Source of the DNA: Pseudomonadota bacterium
Lineage (GTDB): Bacteria; Pseudomonadota; Alphaproteobacteria; Sphingomonadales; Sphingomonadaceae
DNA: 45,368 bases
Assembly (NCBI GenBank): GCA_018240865.1
Contig: JAFEEY010000022.1
Span: forward strand, 1 to 45,368
Direction: 5' to 3'
This document shows positions 1 to 7,913 of this stretch, piece by piece. Numbering within the stretch: the stretch's first letter is position 1; each line of letters begins with the position of its first letter. Made by a program: the position numbers and the translations under genes. Under the pieces are notes generated by a model. It searched no databases, was not told where the DNA came from, and saw nothing but the letters and a program-made list of their open reading frames with translations.

Positions 1-161
1 GGCACCATTACCGGTCAAGCTGAAATCTTCGTGTATCCGCCGCGCCGCGGGATATGCGCTTCGCTGGCTCGGGCCTAAGCAAGGCTCGGAGTCCACAGCA
101 CTGTCCGCCATGCAACATCCCCTTGCTTCTGCACGAGCAGCATAAAAACATTGCATTAGAA
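1..161. other. Left-edge region with no assignable gene
   Basis: Frame 1 on the plus strand is open from the window edge to a TAA at 76-78 (25 codons), so it could be the tail of an upstream gene, but the peptide is too short and unremarkable to recognise. The rest of this stretch up to the arsR-type promoter holds nothing I can support. Confidence 0.4.
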
Positions 162-190
162 TTGACTAATAGATTAGCGATCGCTAATCA
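162..190 (+). promoter_or_regulatory. Promoter overlapping an 18-bp perfect palindromic operator
   Basis: A TTGACT at 162-167 and TAATCA at 185-190 are separated by 17 bases and resemble a sigma-70-type promoter. GATTAGCGATCGCTAATC at 172-189 is a perfect 18-bp palindrome lying in the spacer and -10 element. Such an arrangement is typical of an autorepressed ArsR-family gene: dimer binding would block RNA polymerase. The ATG of the regulator follows 7 bases after the -10 box and has no Shine-Dalgarno sequence, so the transcript is likely leaderless. The palindrome is seen directly; the regulator bound is inferred. Confidence 0.6.
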
Positions 191-196
191 ATCTGC

Positions 197-523
197 ATGA
201 TGCAGTCAGCGCAGATTGACACCGTGCTCCGCGCGCTCTCGGACCCGACGCGGCGCGGGGTGTTCGAGCGGGTCGCCCGGGCGGAACTGAATGTGCTGGA
301 GCTGACACGCGACAGCGGAGTCACGCAGGGCGCCGTGTCCCAGCATCTCAAGCTGCTCAAGCAGGCGGGGCTGGTGGTCGAGCGTCCGCAAGGCCGCAAG
401 GTCTTCTACCGCGCACGGCCGGATGGCTTGGCGCCGCTGTTCGACTGGCTGAGCCACTATGATGTTTTCTGGCGCGACCGGTTCGCCGATCTGCGCGCGC
501 TTCTCAAGGAGATCGACGAATGA
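197..523 (+). CDS. ArsR-family winged-helix transcriptional regulator
   Basis: 108 residues, a normal length for a single-domain ArsR-type repressor. The N-terminal part carries the family's RALSDPTRRGVFERV stretch (about 14-28), followed by a recognition-helix region GVTQGAVSQHLKLLKQAGLV (about 42-61) and a wing containing RPQGRKVFYRA. I see no obvious CxC metal-binding pair, so it resembles the ArsR subgroup paired with SRPBCC proteins rather than a metal sensor. It overlaps the next gene by ATGA, indicating translational coupling. The start is the first of two adjacent ATGs (197, 200); no ribosome binding site is visible, consistent with leaderless translation from the promoter just upstream. 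It probably represses its own operon. Ligand unknown. Confidence 0.9.
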   Translation: MMQSAQIDTVLRALSDPTRRGVFERVARAELNVLELTRDSGVTQGAVSQHLKLLKQAGLVVERPQGRKVFYRARPDGLAPLFDWLSHYDVFWRDRFADLRALLKEIDE

Positions 524-987
524 CCGACAATATGGTGCAGGCCCGCGCGCGCGAGATCGCGGTCGATGAAGTGTTTCCGCATGCGCCCGAAACGATCTGG
601 CGCACGCTCGTCAAGCCGGAGCTGATGGCGCGGTGGATTAGAATGACGCCGGTCGGGTTCGAGCCGGTGGTCGGCAACCGCTTCACGTATCGGACCAGCC
701 CGGCGGGCGAATGGGACGGGACAATCCAGTGCGAAGTGATCGAGGTGGAACCGAACCGCCGCCTTTCCTACAGCTGGCGAGGCGGCCACGCGGCGAACAC
801 CGGCTACGGCTCGCTGCTCGATACTGTGGTCACACTGACGCTGGAGCCGGTCGCGGGCGGAACGCGGCTGCGGGTGGTCCATTCGGGCTTTGAGCTGCCG
901 CGCAACGAGACGGCTTATCGCAATATGAGCGGCGGCTGGGTCGGCGTTGTCGCCCGCGTCGGCGAGATTGCCGGCGAGCAGGCCTGA
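520..987 (+). CDS. SRPBCC / AHSA1-like domain protein
   Basis: 155 residues with the START/Bet v1-like pattern of AHSA1 proteins: an early EVFPHAPETIWRTLVKPELM segment, then RWIRMTPVGFEP, EWDGTIQCEVIEVEPNRRLSY and a C-terminal GTRLRVVHSGF strand leading to a helix with GGW. Family members bind hydrophobic ligands in a helix-grip cavity; no specific substrate can be read from the sequence. It starts within the stop codon of the ArsR gene (ATGA), the common ArsR-SRPBCC pairing in which the regulator controls this partner. A DUF899 gene follows 34 bases after its stop. Confidence 0.88.
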   Translation: MTDNMVQARAREIAVDEVFPHAPETIWRTLVKPELMARWIRMTPVGFEPVVGNRFTYRTSPAGEWDGTIQCEVIEVEPNRRLSYSWRGGHAANTGYGSLLDTVVTLTLEPVAGGTRLRVVHSGFELPRNETAYRNMSGGWVGVVARVGEIAGEQA

Positions 988-1021
988 ACCTGGTTTCCTT
1001 GAGCCAAGCAGGAACAATGTC

Positions 1022-1792
1022 ATGACGCAGGAACTACCTCGGAACCATCCGCCGGTCGTGTCGCCAGACGCATGGCGGGCCGCGCGCGACGCGCTGCTGG
1101 TCAAGGAAAAGGCCCATGTCCGCGCTCGCGATGCGCTGGCGGCGGAGCGGCGGCGGATGCCCTGGATGGCGGTCGAGAAAGACTATGTCTTCGAAGGGCC
1201 CGATGGCCGGGCGAGCCTGGTCGATCTGTTCGCGGGCCGCCGCCAGTTGATCGTGTATCGGGCTTTTTTCGAGCCCGGTGTGTTCGGCTGGCCCGATCAT
1301 GCCTGCCGCGGCTGTTCGCTCGGGGCCGATCAGGTCTCCAATCTCGTCCATCTCAACCAGCGTGACACGACGCTCGTCTATGCGTCGCGTGGGCCGCAGC
1401 CCGATATCGCACGGCTGAAGGCCCGGATGGGGTGGCATCGGATTCCCTGGTACACGATCACCGACAGTTTCGACGCGGATTTCGGCGTCGACGAATGGCA
1501 CGGGCACAATGTATTCATCCGCGACGGCGCCCAGGTCTATCGCACCTATTTCATCGACAGTCGCGGCGACGAAGCGATGGGGACAGTGTGGAGCTATCTG
1601 GACCTGACGCCGCTCGGCCGCCAGGAATCGTGGGAGGATTCGCCGGAAGGCTATCCCCAATCTGCACCCTACAAATGGTGGAATTGGAACGATAATTACG
1701 ATGCCGAAGACCGGCCCGACCCGAAATGGGTCGAGATTTCGGACGCGGGGGAAGCGGCGTTCCGCGATCCCGACGCGCCGGTGAAGGCATGA
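1022..1792 (+). CDS. DUF899 family thioredoxin-like protein
   Basis: 256 residues from the ATG at 1022, chosen because AGGA precedes it at the right distance and because the frame upstream (to 947) runs back into the SRPBCC gene. The sequence matches the DUF899 family: DYVFEGPDGRASLVDLFAGR, then a PDHACRGCSLGADQV segment carrying a CxxC, and the late SPEGYPQSAPYKWWNWND region. The fold is thioredoxin-like, but biochemical function is not established for the family. It shares an operon with ArsR and SRPBCC genes and overlaps the next small gene by ATGA. Confidence 0.88.
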   Translation: MTQELPRNHPPVVSPDAWRAARDALLVKEKAHVRARDALAAERRRMPWMAVEKDYVFEGPDGRASLVDLFAGRRQLIVYRAFFEPGVFGWPDHACRGCSLGADQVSNLVHLNQRDTTLVYASRGPQPDIARLKARMGWHRIPWYTITDSFDADFGVDEWHGHNVFIRDGAQVYRTYFIDSRGDEAMGTVWSYLDLTPLGRQESWEDSPEGYPQSAPYKWWNWNDNYDAEDRPDPKWVEISDAGEAAFRDPDAPVKA

Positions 1793-2013
1793 GCGCAGCA
1801 CGGCTGCTCGCGCTTTCCGCGAGCCCGGTCTTCGCCATCATGACGCTGCTGAGTTATGTCTACGCCCGGCACCCGGCATATTGCTCGGGAGTGGGCGGGT
1901 TTGATGGCATGACTGTGATGTACGGCCTTATGAGCCTGTTCCACGCGCCACCATGGCTGAATCTCCGCCGAGGACGTCGGGCGATCGACCAGGAAGCGGG
2001 GTTGGTCGCCTGA
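1789..2013 (+). CDS. Small predicted membrane protein
   Basis: 74 residues beginning at an ATG inside the stop codon of the DUF899 gene (ATGA). It has one strongly hydrophobic N-terminal helix (about 3-24, ALSASPVFAIMTLLSYVYA), a Gly-rich middle and a second moderately hydrophobic segment (MTVMYGLMSLFHAPPWL, about 42-58), ending in a basic tail with RRGRR. I do not recognise a named family. The coupled start and the operon position argue it is real; it could be a membrane partner or simply the last gene of the ArsR unit. Confidence 0.6.
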   Translation: MSAARLLALSASPVFAIMTLLSYVYARHPAYCSGVGGFDGMTVMYGLMSLFHAPPWLNLRRGRRAIDQEAGLVA

Positions 2014-2102
2014 AAATCGCCAGCCGGCTTGCAGCCGGTTTCACGCACGCGGTAGGGGCGCCCGGATTCGGGCTTCCGCCTTCATGCTGATGGAGGCCCC
2101 AA

Positions 2103-3107
2103 ATGGTGCAGGCGGTTATGCGCGGGATTTTTCTTCTTTCGGCCTTTGCTGCTTTGTCTTTGCCGGGCGCAGCGCTCGCCCAAGGCGCGAAGGCCAGTTC
2201 CGCGCCGGAACTGGCGCGCGCGATCGACACGTTGAGGCCGGGCCAATGGGTGTGGGCACCGCTGGTTGCGCCGGCTGGCCCCGTCATCGTCTATGTCGAT
2301 CTCTCCAAGCAGATCGCGATCGTCTATCGTAATGGCATCCGTATCGGCGCGACGACGATTTCGTCCGGCAAGGACGGATATGACACGCCGACGGGCGTGT
2401 TCACGATCCTGCAGAAGGACGCCGATCACCGTTCGAGCAAATACAACAACGCGCCGATGCCGTTCCAGCAGCGGTTGACCTGGGACGGCGTCGCTCTGCA
2501 CGCCGGCGGCCTACCGGGCTATCCCGAAAGCCATGGCTGCGTGCATTTGCCTTACGAATTCGCGAAGCAATTGTTCGCCGTCACGAAGCTCGGCATCACC
2601 GTTGTGGTGCAGGGGCACGCCGCCAATCACGTCCGGACGACGCCCAACAGCCTGCTCGCTTCCTTCGACGCCAAAGGCCAGCCGGTGGAAACGCGGCCGC
2701 TCGAAGGCGCCGAATATCGCTGGCAGCCGGAACTGGCGCCGGCCGGACCGCTCAGCATCATCGTTTCCAAGACCGATCAGCGCGTGGTAGTGCTGCGCAA
2801 CGGCGTCGAAATCGGCCGCAGCGTTGCCCGGGTCGACGATCCGGATCCGGGCTCGCACGTCATCAACCTGGTGATGCGGGGCGGTAGACCCGCCTGGGTC
2901 TATGTCGGCCTGCCCGGCCACGCGGAAGACGAAGGCAAGGCGCTCGACGAAGCGACGATCAACCGGGTCCGTATGCCGCGCGCTTTCTACCAGCTGGTCA
3001 AGGCGCAGCTGACGCCGGGCGCCACGATCCTCGTCACCAATTCACCCGTCGGTGCCGAACCGCTGGAAAAGCTGACGATCATGGACGCAGTCGCGCCGCA
3101 GCCTTGA
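2103..3107 (+). CDS. L,D-transpeptidase (YkuD domain) with a second degenerate copy
   Basis: 334 residues with an N-terminal signal peptide ending near ALAQ (about 27). GGAGG at 2092-2096 supports the ATG at 2103. The YkuD catalytic signature is intact: HAGGLPGYPESHGCVHLP, with the active cysteine at about residue 146 and SHGC at 143-146. Such enzymes form 3-3 or lipoprotein cross-links in periplasmic peptidoglycan. The C-terminal half (about 218-330) repeats the opening pattern of the first domain (compare GPVIVYVDLSKQIAIVYRNG with GPLSIIVSKTDQRVVVLRNG) but lacks the SHGC motif, so it looks like a duplicated, catalytically dead copy. It stands alone, convergent with the next gene. Confidence 0.9.
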   Translation: MVQAVMRGIFLLSAFAALSLPGAALAQGAKASSAPELARAIDTLRPGQWVWAPLVAPAGPVIVYVDLSKQIAIVYRNGIRIGATTISSGKDGYDTPTGVFTILQKDADHRSSKYNNAPMPFQQRLTWDGVALHAGGLPGYPESHGCVHLPYEFAKQLFAVTKLGITVVVQGHAANHVRTTPNSLLASFDAKGQPVETRPLEGAEYRWQPELAPAGPLSIIVSKTDQRVVVLRNGVEIGRSVARVDDPDPGSHVINLVMRGGRPAWVYVGLPGHAEDEGKALDEATINRVRMPRAFYQLVKAQLTPGATILVTNSPVGAEPLEKLTIMDAVAPQP

Positions 3108-3139
3108 CGAGGTAAGTCATCGCACCATCCCCGCGGCAC

Positions 3140-3532
3140 TCATAAGCAGCGGATCAGCTTCGCCCGCTTGCCTTTCAGCAGCGAGATGGTCTGATGGGGG
3201 CGGCCTGGCCGCTTGATCGTCAGGGCAAGCGTGTCGCCGGTAATGCGTCCCTCAAAATCAGCCTTCGCGGCAACGGGCGCCGCGTCAGCGGATTGAGGCC
3301 CAGGCGCATAATCTTCCCAGGTACCGCGCACCTTGAAAGTGCCCGACCTGGACAGTTTTACTGGTCCGAACCGGCCGGCGCTGCAATCCTGCTGCAATAA
3401 GCCGCCTGTGGGGCTGACAGCCAACATCGCCCCCGGTCCGCTCCAGACGCCCGTCAATTCGGTGGCGAAGGCGGGGGGCGTCATCATGGTAGCGGCGGCA
3501 ACGAGCATGGTTGCATCGAGAAACCTCATCAT
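3140..3532 (-). CDS. Small secreted hypothetical protein
   Basis: 130 residues on the minus strand. The N-terminus is a signal peptide (hydrophobic core ATMLVAAATMMTPPAFA, cleavage after about 23). The mature part starts TELTGVWSGPG and contains short beta-like segments such as GTFKVRGTWEDYAPG and FEGRITGDTLALTIKRPG, and two cysteines (one in LQQDCSAGRF, one next to the C-terminus). This looks like a small extracytoplasmic beta-barrel or beta-sandwich protein; I do not recognise the family. Two adjacent ATGs (3532, 3529) follow GGAG; the second has the better spacing. Confidence 0.7.
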   Translation of the reverse strand: MMRFLDATMLVAAATMMTPPAFATELTGVWSGPGAMLAVSPTGGLLQQDCSAGRFGPVKLSRSGTFKVRGTWEDYAPGPQSADAAPVAAKADFEGRITGDTLALTIKRPGRPHQTISLLKGKRAKLIRCL

Positions 3533-3675
3533 ATTTCTCCGGCACGGCGAACGCCGCCGCCCTCTCGGGAAAATCGCCAGCCTCGCATGGCTCCTTCGTG
3601 CGCTTTATCTCCGCTCAGCAACCGCGGTGATTTATTCTCTTAGCGAATAACGGTCTCTCTCTCTTGAGGGCGGAT

Positions 3676-3714
3676 TCAAAAAATTGGGCGGATGGGACTG
3701 TTTCCCACCCGCCC
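3676..3714 (-). terminator. Rho-independent terminator of the PEPxxWA-CTERM gene
   Basis: On the minus strand, downstream of the stop at 3730, GGGCGGGTGGGA and TCCCATCCGCCC (plus coordinates 3703-3714 and 3686-3697) form a 12-bp stem with one G-U pair and a 5-base loop, followed by AATTTTTT. This is a textbook intrinsic terminator for the gene ending at 3730. Confidence 0.85.
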
Positions 3715-3729
3715 AGCAAGTGTCAGCGC

Positions 3730-5415
3730 TTAAGCGTAGGTCATCGCGATCCTGCGCGAACGGCGCACCCCGATACCCGCCATGCCGAAGCCCGCGATCA
3801 TCATTGCCCAGGTCGCCGGTTCGGGCACGGCGCCTGCATGGATACCCGCGATCCAGGTGCTCCAGCGCGAACCGCCGGTTCCGCCCGGATGACCATCTTC
3901 CGGCCGGTTATATTCGCGGGCGAATTCACCGATCAGGTAGAAGCCGTCATAGCTGTTGGGATCAACGGAGACCTGCGAATAATCGCCCCAACGCTGACGT
4001 CCCGCGGCCGGCTGACCGAAAATGCTGCCATTATGGTAATCGTTGGTCAGGCTTTCCTTCAGCAGCAACTCGTCGCTGGTCTGGACCAGCGTGCCATCGG
4101 CAAGCGTTTTGTAAACGCGCGCCATGAAGCTGATCTTGCCAGTGGTCGGATCGAGGCCCGAACGGTTATAGCCCACCACGACCTGTCCTTTCGCGTTCAC
4201 CGCGATCGAGCCCTGATAATAGTCGTAACCGGCGTCGCCGATGTCGAACTGATCAAGAATGTTGTTCGTCGCGGAATCGATCACGACCATCCGCAGACGT
4301 GCTTCGTCCCGATTGTCGAGCAGCGAGTCGACGGTGTGCAGCATGTAGATGCGGCCGTTGACTTCGTACACGCTGCTGCTGATCCGCTCGTCGAGCGCGT
4401 CGATGACGCGCTGATTCGCGACGATCGTCGCCGGCTGGCGGGCCGCTCCCTGAGTCTGGAACGGATCCTCGCCCAGATAATGAACCGCACCTTCGCTGGC
4501 GCCGGCGGCGCTGTTCGGGTTCAGTCCGTTAATGTCGTACCGCATCGAATCGTAGAAGAAGAGCGAGGCGGTGACGGCCTTGCCGGTCGATCCGGCGTCG
4601 CTGCTGTTGACGCCCTGGATCGCGAAGCCGCGGTCCTGGACCTGCGTAGTGCCATTGTAGGGCGTGACGAACTGCTTCATCCCCGCCGTGGTCGGCGCGC
4701 CGGCGTTGAACAGGCTGTTCAACGGGATCACATTGAGCGTGGTGCCGCGGAAGCTGTTTGAGCCGCCGGCCGTGGCAGGAGCGAAATTGTTCGTGCCGAT
4801 GTAAACGGCGTTCTTGTCCAGCGCGAGCGTCGGATAGTCCGCGGTGGCGCCGAAGCCGAGGCCGGCATAGCCCTCAAACTTGGTCGACTTCCAGCTGCCG
4901 AGCGCGTTGTCGGTGTCCGACACGGCGATCTGCAGATCCTTGGTGTTGGCGCCGAACGACACCATGACGAAACGCTTCGCATCTGAATTGTACATGATGC
5001 GGGTATCGCCGTTGGCGCCCGTCTGGCCGGCCGCGGCCCAGAAGTCGGTATCCTTCATCAGCGCCAGCCGCTGGCCGGTGTATTTATTATATACGCTGTA
5101 CGAACCGTTGGTGGTCACGACATATTGCGACATGCCGACCGCGCCCATCGTGTCGGGCGGAATGAAATTGCGGGCGAGCAGCGCATTGTCATACTGCGTG
5201 CTGCCTTCAAAGCCGACGAACACCTGCGCGCCAGCGTTGATCTGCGGCGCCAGGCGCGTGCCTTGATCGGTGATATCACCCGGAATCTGGATGGTCGGAC
5301 CTTGAACCCCCTTCGTTTCCCACCAGGCATGCTTGATGGTCTGCGCGGACGCTGTGGTCGAACCAAGTAGTCCCAGCGCAGTCGCCGCCAGCGCGGCCAC
5401 TTTCAGCTTTTGCAT
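3730..5415 (-). CDS. PEPxxWA-CTERM sorting domain protein, large secreted protein
   Basis: 561 residues from the ATG at 5415, which is preceded by GGAAGGGG; an upstream in-frame start at 5433 would leave that Shine-Dalgarno inside the gene. A signal peptide (AALAATALGLLGSTTASAQ) is followed by a long mature region with repeated Asp/Asn/Gly-rich beta segments, for example NFIPPDTMGAVG, NGDTRIMYNSDAKRFVMVSF and AVSDTDNALGSWK, suggestive of a beta-propeller. The C-terminus is VPEPATWAMMIAGFG, a hydrophobic helix and VRRSRR: the PEPxxWA-CTERM signal recognised by exosortase/archaeosortase-type enzymes, so the protein is probably processed and surface-exposed. Enzymatic activity is not evident. 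The exosortase is not in this window. Confidence 0.9.
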   Translation of the reverse strand: MQKLKVAALAATALGLLGSTTASAQTIKHAWWETKGVQGPTIQIPGDITDQGTRLAPQINAGAQVFVGFEGSTQYDNALLARNFIPPDTMGAVGMSQYVVTTNGSYSVYNKYTGQRLALMKDTDFWAAAGQTGANGDTRIMYNSDAKRFVMVSFGANTKDLQIAVSDTDNALGSWKSTKFEGYAGLGFGATADYPTLALDKNAVYIGTNNFAPATAGGSNSFRGTTLNVIPLNSLFNAGAPTTAGMKQFVTPYNGTTQVQDRGFAIQGVNSSDAGSTGKAVTASLFFYDSMRYDINGLNPNSAAGASEGAVHYLGEDPFQTQGAARQPATIVANQRVIDALDERISSSVYEVNGRIYMLHTVDSLLDNRDEARLRMVVIDSATNNILDQFDIGDAGYDYYQGSIAVNAKGQVVVGYNRSGLDPTTGKISFMARVYKTLADGTLVQTSDELLLKESLTNDYHNGSIFGQPAAGRQRWGDYSQVSVDPNSYDGFYLIGEFAREYNRPEDGHPGGTGGSRWSTWIAGIHAGAVPEPATWAMMIAGFGMAGIGVRRSRRIAMTYA

Positions 5416-5860
5416 GTTATTACCCCTTCCCAAAGCAAGGGCACTTCAGCGCACAGCCAACGGCCGACACCCCCATCCCCCTCGCGCGACTCACATTAAG
5501 TCGTGACAACAATTAGCTTTTTGATTGTCGATGATGTCAAGTTGATCAGAGCAAAACTCAAGGAACTGTTCTGATGTGGGTCGCTGTAATATATTACCAA
5601 CTCCCAATGTGCAAAACGCGATTCTTGCATGTTAACCTCGATACGCTCCGTCCACCCCGACGGAGAGGGGTCAAGTGATCACGGCATATTTGAAAACTCC
5701 AGATCCCCTTCTGGAGCAGCTGCAAGATCACTTGACCCGCGTTCCCTCTTCGTGTGCAAATTAATGCCTTTAGCCCGCTGCACCCCGGCCTTCGCACAGT
5801 GGAAAATCCCAAAAAGGGTGCCCCTCGCGCGAATGTTTCGCTGGGGTTAGAAAGCTGCCG
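5416..5860. other. Divergent intergenic region between the PEPxxWA-CTERM gene and the two-component system
   Basis: 445 bases with no convincing gene. The left third (about 5490-5640) is visibly richer in A and T than its surroundings and must carry the minus-strand promoter for the secreted protein. The middle holds the nested inverted repeats listed separately (5646-5738). The right part leads to the response-regulator start. Short open frames here lack start signals and family similarity. Confidence 0.6.
5646..5738. repeat. Cluster of nested inverted repeats
   Basis: CTCCGTC (5646-5652) and GACGGAG (5659-5665) form a hairpin with a 6-base loop. Immediately after, GGGTCAAGTGATC (5668-5680) is perfectly complementary to GATCACTTGACCC (5726-5738), and between those arms CTCCAG (5697-5702) pairs with CTGGAG (5711-5716) around an 8-base loop, with a GCAGCTGC palindrome close by. 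The layout could be a structured RNA, a MITE-like or REP-like element, or an operator array. All complementarity is read directly; function is unknown. Confidence 0.6.
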
Positions 5861-6535
5861 ATGCATATTTTAGTTGTTGAGGATGATGCCGAGACACGCG
5901 GTTTCGTCGAGCGCGGTCTGCGCGAGGCCGGGCATGACGTGGCGACCGCGGCATCCGGACCAGAGGGGATCGATCTCGCGGCCTGCCATTGCTTCGACGC
6001 TATCATTCTGGATCGCATGCTGCCCGGCGTTGATGGCCTCGGCATTGTCGAGGCCCTGCGCGCGCGGGGCGACATGACGCCGGTGCTGATGCTCACCGCC
6101 CTTGGCTCGATCGCCGACCGCGTGGACGGCTTGAATGCCGGCGCCGACGACTATCTGATCAAGCCTTTCGCTTTTTCGGAACTGGCGGCGCGCATGGCGG
6201 CACTGGGGCGCCGCCTGTCGGCCAATGCAGGCGCGCCGCGTCTGACCGTTGGCGACATCGTGATGGACTTCGAACGGCGCACCGTCCACCGGCAGGGGCA
6301 CCGCATCGCGCTGCAACCACGAGAGTTCCTGCTTCTGGGCGAGTTGATGCGCAATGCGAACCGTATTGTGACCCGCAAGATGCTGCTGGAGCATGTCTGG
6401 GACTTTGACTTCGATCCCCAGACTAACATCGTCGAATCGCACCTCAGCCGCCTGCGTTCCAAACTCAATGCCGGGTTCGGTGAAGATGTGATCGAGACGG
6501 TTCGCGGCGAGGGCTACAGGTTCCGGTCGGCTTGA
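5861..6535 (+). CDS. OmpR/PhoB-family response regulator
   Basis: 224 residues, standard for this family. The receiver domain (about 1-115) has the acidic pair in VVEDDAE, the phospho-acceptor Asp51 in LDRMLPGVDG and Lys101 in DDYLIKPFAF. The C-terminal winged-helix domain (about 125-222) includes LTVGDIVMDFERRTVHRQG and ends in ETVRGEGYRFRSA, characteristic of OmpR-type DNA-binding domains. The histidine kinase gene follows with a one-base overlap (TGATG), so the pair forms one two-component system. The regulated genes cannot be told from sequence, though the divergent PEPxxWA-CTERM gene is a candidate. Confidence 0.95.
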   Translation: MHILVVEDDAETRGFVERGLREAGHDVATAASGPEGIDLAACHCFDAIILDRMLPGVDGLGIVEALRARGDMTPVLMLTALGSIADRVDGLNAGADDYLIKPFAFSELAARMAALGRRLSANAGAPRLTVGDIVMDFERRTVHRQGHRIALQPREFLLLGELMRNANRIVTRKMLLEHVWDFDFDPQTNIVESHLSRLRSKLNAGFGEDVIETVRGEGYRFRSA

Positions 6536-7866
6536 TGCGACGGTTGCTTGCACGGTCAACCAAGGGTGTCGCGCTGCAGGTCAGTGCGTTGTTAATATTC
6601 GCTGCCTTTACGATCGGCGTCATCGTCTACGCGATCGCGCACGAAGCCGTCGAGGCCCGGATCGACGAGACGATGGAAAAAGAGCGCACGGCATTGCTGG
6701 CTACGCCCGGGCAGGACCGGCTCAGCGCGATTGCCGCAGCGATCAAGCAGCGTGCTCCGATTACGCGGCCTCGGCATATCCTCGTGCTGCTGGTCAATGA
6801 TCATGGGCGGCGGATCGCCGGCAATTCACCCACCGGAGCGCCCGGCGAAACAGGCTATAATGAGTTCCTTCGCAGCAATGAGGGCCGGATGGCGCAAGCC
6901 ACGATCGCCGCAGTCGAAGGCGGTGCGCTGATCATTGCGGCGGACCGCAGCGATCGCGAGAAGGTCGATCGCGCGTTGCTGATGGTTCTGGGTGGCGGCT
7001 TTGTGGCCGTCGTTGCGCTCGCGATCGGCGGCGCCTGGACGGTCAGCACCGTCACCGGCAAGCGGTTGAGGGCGATCGACCAGACGGCGCGAGCGATCAT
7101 CGACGGCGACTTCAGCCGCCGCGTTCCGCGCGACGAATCGGGAAGCGAGTTCGACCGGGCGTCGGCGACGCTCAACCGGATGCTTGATCGCATCTCGGCG
7201 CTGATGGACAATCTGCGGCAAGTTTCCAGCGACGTCGCACATGATCTGCGCACGCCGTTGTCGCGTCTCCGCAACCGGCTCGAGGAAATCAGGGATGCCG
7301 CGAGCGATCCGGCCGGCAAGGCGGGCATCGATGCGGCCATCGGTCAGGCTGACGAGGCTCTGGAGATTTTCGCTGCCCTGCTGCGTATTTCTGAGGTGGA
7401 AGCTCTCGGAGTGCGGCGGAATTTTGCTCGGGTTGAGCCGGGCCGGCGGCTAGCCGATCTTGTCGACACCTACCGCCCTGATGCGGAAAGCAGTGGTCAC
7501 CGGCTGATCGCCGAAATCGACTTCTCGGTATCGGTTACCGGCGACACGCGGCTACTCGTACAGCTCGTCAGCAATCTGCTGGATAATGCGCTCCGTCACA
7601 CGCCCTCGGGAACCGCGGTGACGGTGACGTTGCGCGAGTCGAAAAAGCAGATTGAATTGATGATCGCGGACGACGGGCCGGGCGTCGCCCAAGCCGATCG
7701 CGCGCGCCTCTTCGAGCGTTTTTCGCGCGGAGAGTCGAGCCGGTCAACCTATGGCCATGGGCTGGGTCTTGCTCTTGTCCGTGCCATCGCCGCTGCGCAC
7801 GGGGGCGAAGCGCGGCTGTTGGACGGGCCGGGATTTGCCGTCAGCGTGACGCTGCCCGCCCCGTAA
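6535..7866 (+). CDS. HAMP-containing sensor histidine kinase
   Basis: 443 residues from the ATG at 6535 (a TTG one codon earlier is also possible). Two membrane segments (about 12-33 and 147-170) bracket a periplasmic sensor region of roughly 110 residues. A HAMP linker follows, then the dimerisation/phospho-acceptor helix SSDVAHDLRTPLSRLRNRLE with His236, and the HATPase domain with the N box (LLDNALRHTP), G1 (DDGPGV) and G2 (GHGLGLALV). It would autophosphorylate and donate phosphate to the upstream regulator. PEP carboxylase begins 47 bases later and may be cotranscribed. Confidence 0.95.
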   Translation: MRRLLARSTKGVALQVSALLIFAAFTIGVIVYAIAHEAVEARIDETMEKERTALLATPGQDRLSAIAAAIKQRAPITRPRHILVLLVNDHGRRIAGNSPTGAPGETGYNEFLRSNEGRMAQATIAAVEGGALIIAADRSDREKVDRALLMVLGGGFVAVVALAIGGAWTVSTVTGKRLRAIDQTARAIIDGDFSRRVPRDESGSEFDRASATLNRMLDRISALMDNLRQVSSDVAHDLRTPLSRLRNRLEEIRDAASDPAGKAGIDAAIGQADEALEIFAALLRISEVEALGVRRNFARVEPGRRLADLVDTYRPDAESSGHRLIAEIDFSVSVTGDTRLLVQLVSNLLDNALRHTPSGTAVTVTLRESKKQIELMIADDGPGVAQADRARLFERFSRGESSRSTYGHGLGLALVRAIAAAHGGEARLLDGPGFAVSVTLPAP

Positions 7867-7913
7867 TATCATCGCGAGACTTGGATCAACCGCCTCGCTA
7901 TGCCTCTGCGTCT

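Noticed and set aside
3664..4761. A 365-codon open frame on the plus strand
   Set aside because: Antisense to the PEPxxWA-CTERM gene, which has a signal peptide, sorting signal, ribosome binding site and terminator. The plus frame has none of these.
5594..5866. A 90-codon minus-strand frame across the 5.6-5.8 kb inverted repeats
   Set aside because: It runs through palindromes, has no ribosome binding site, and overlaps the response-regulator start. No recognisable domain.
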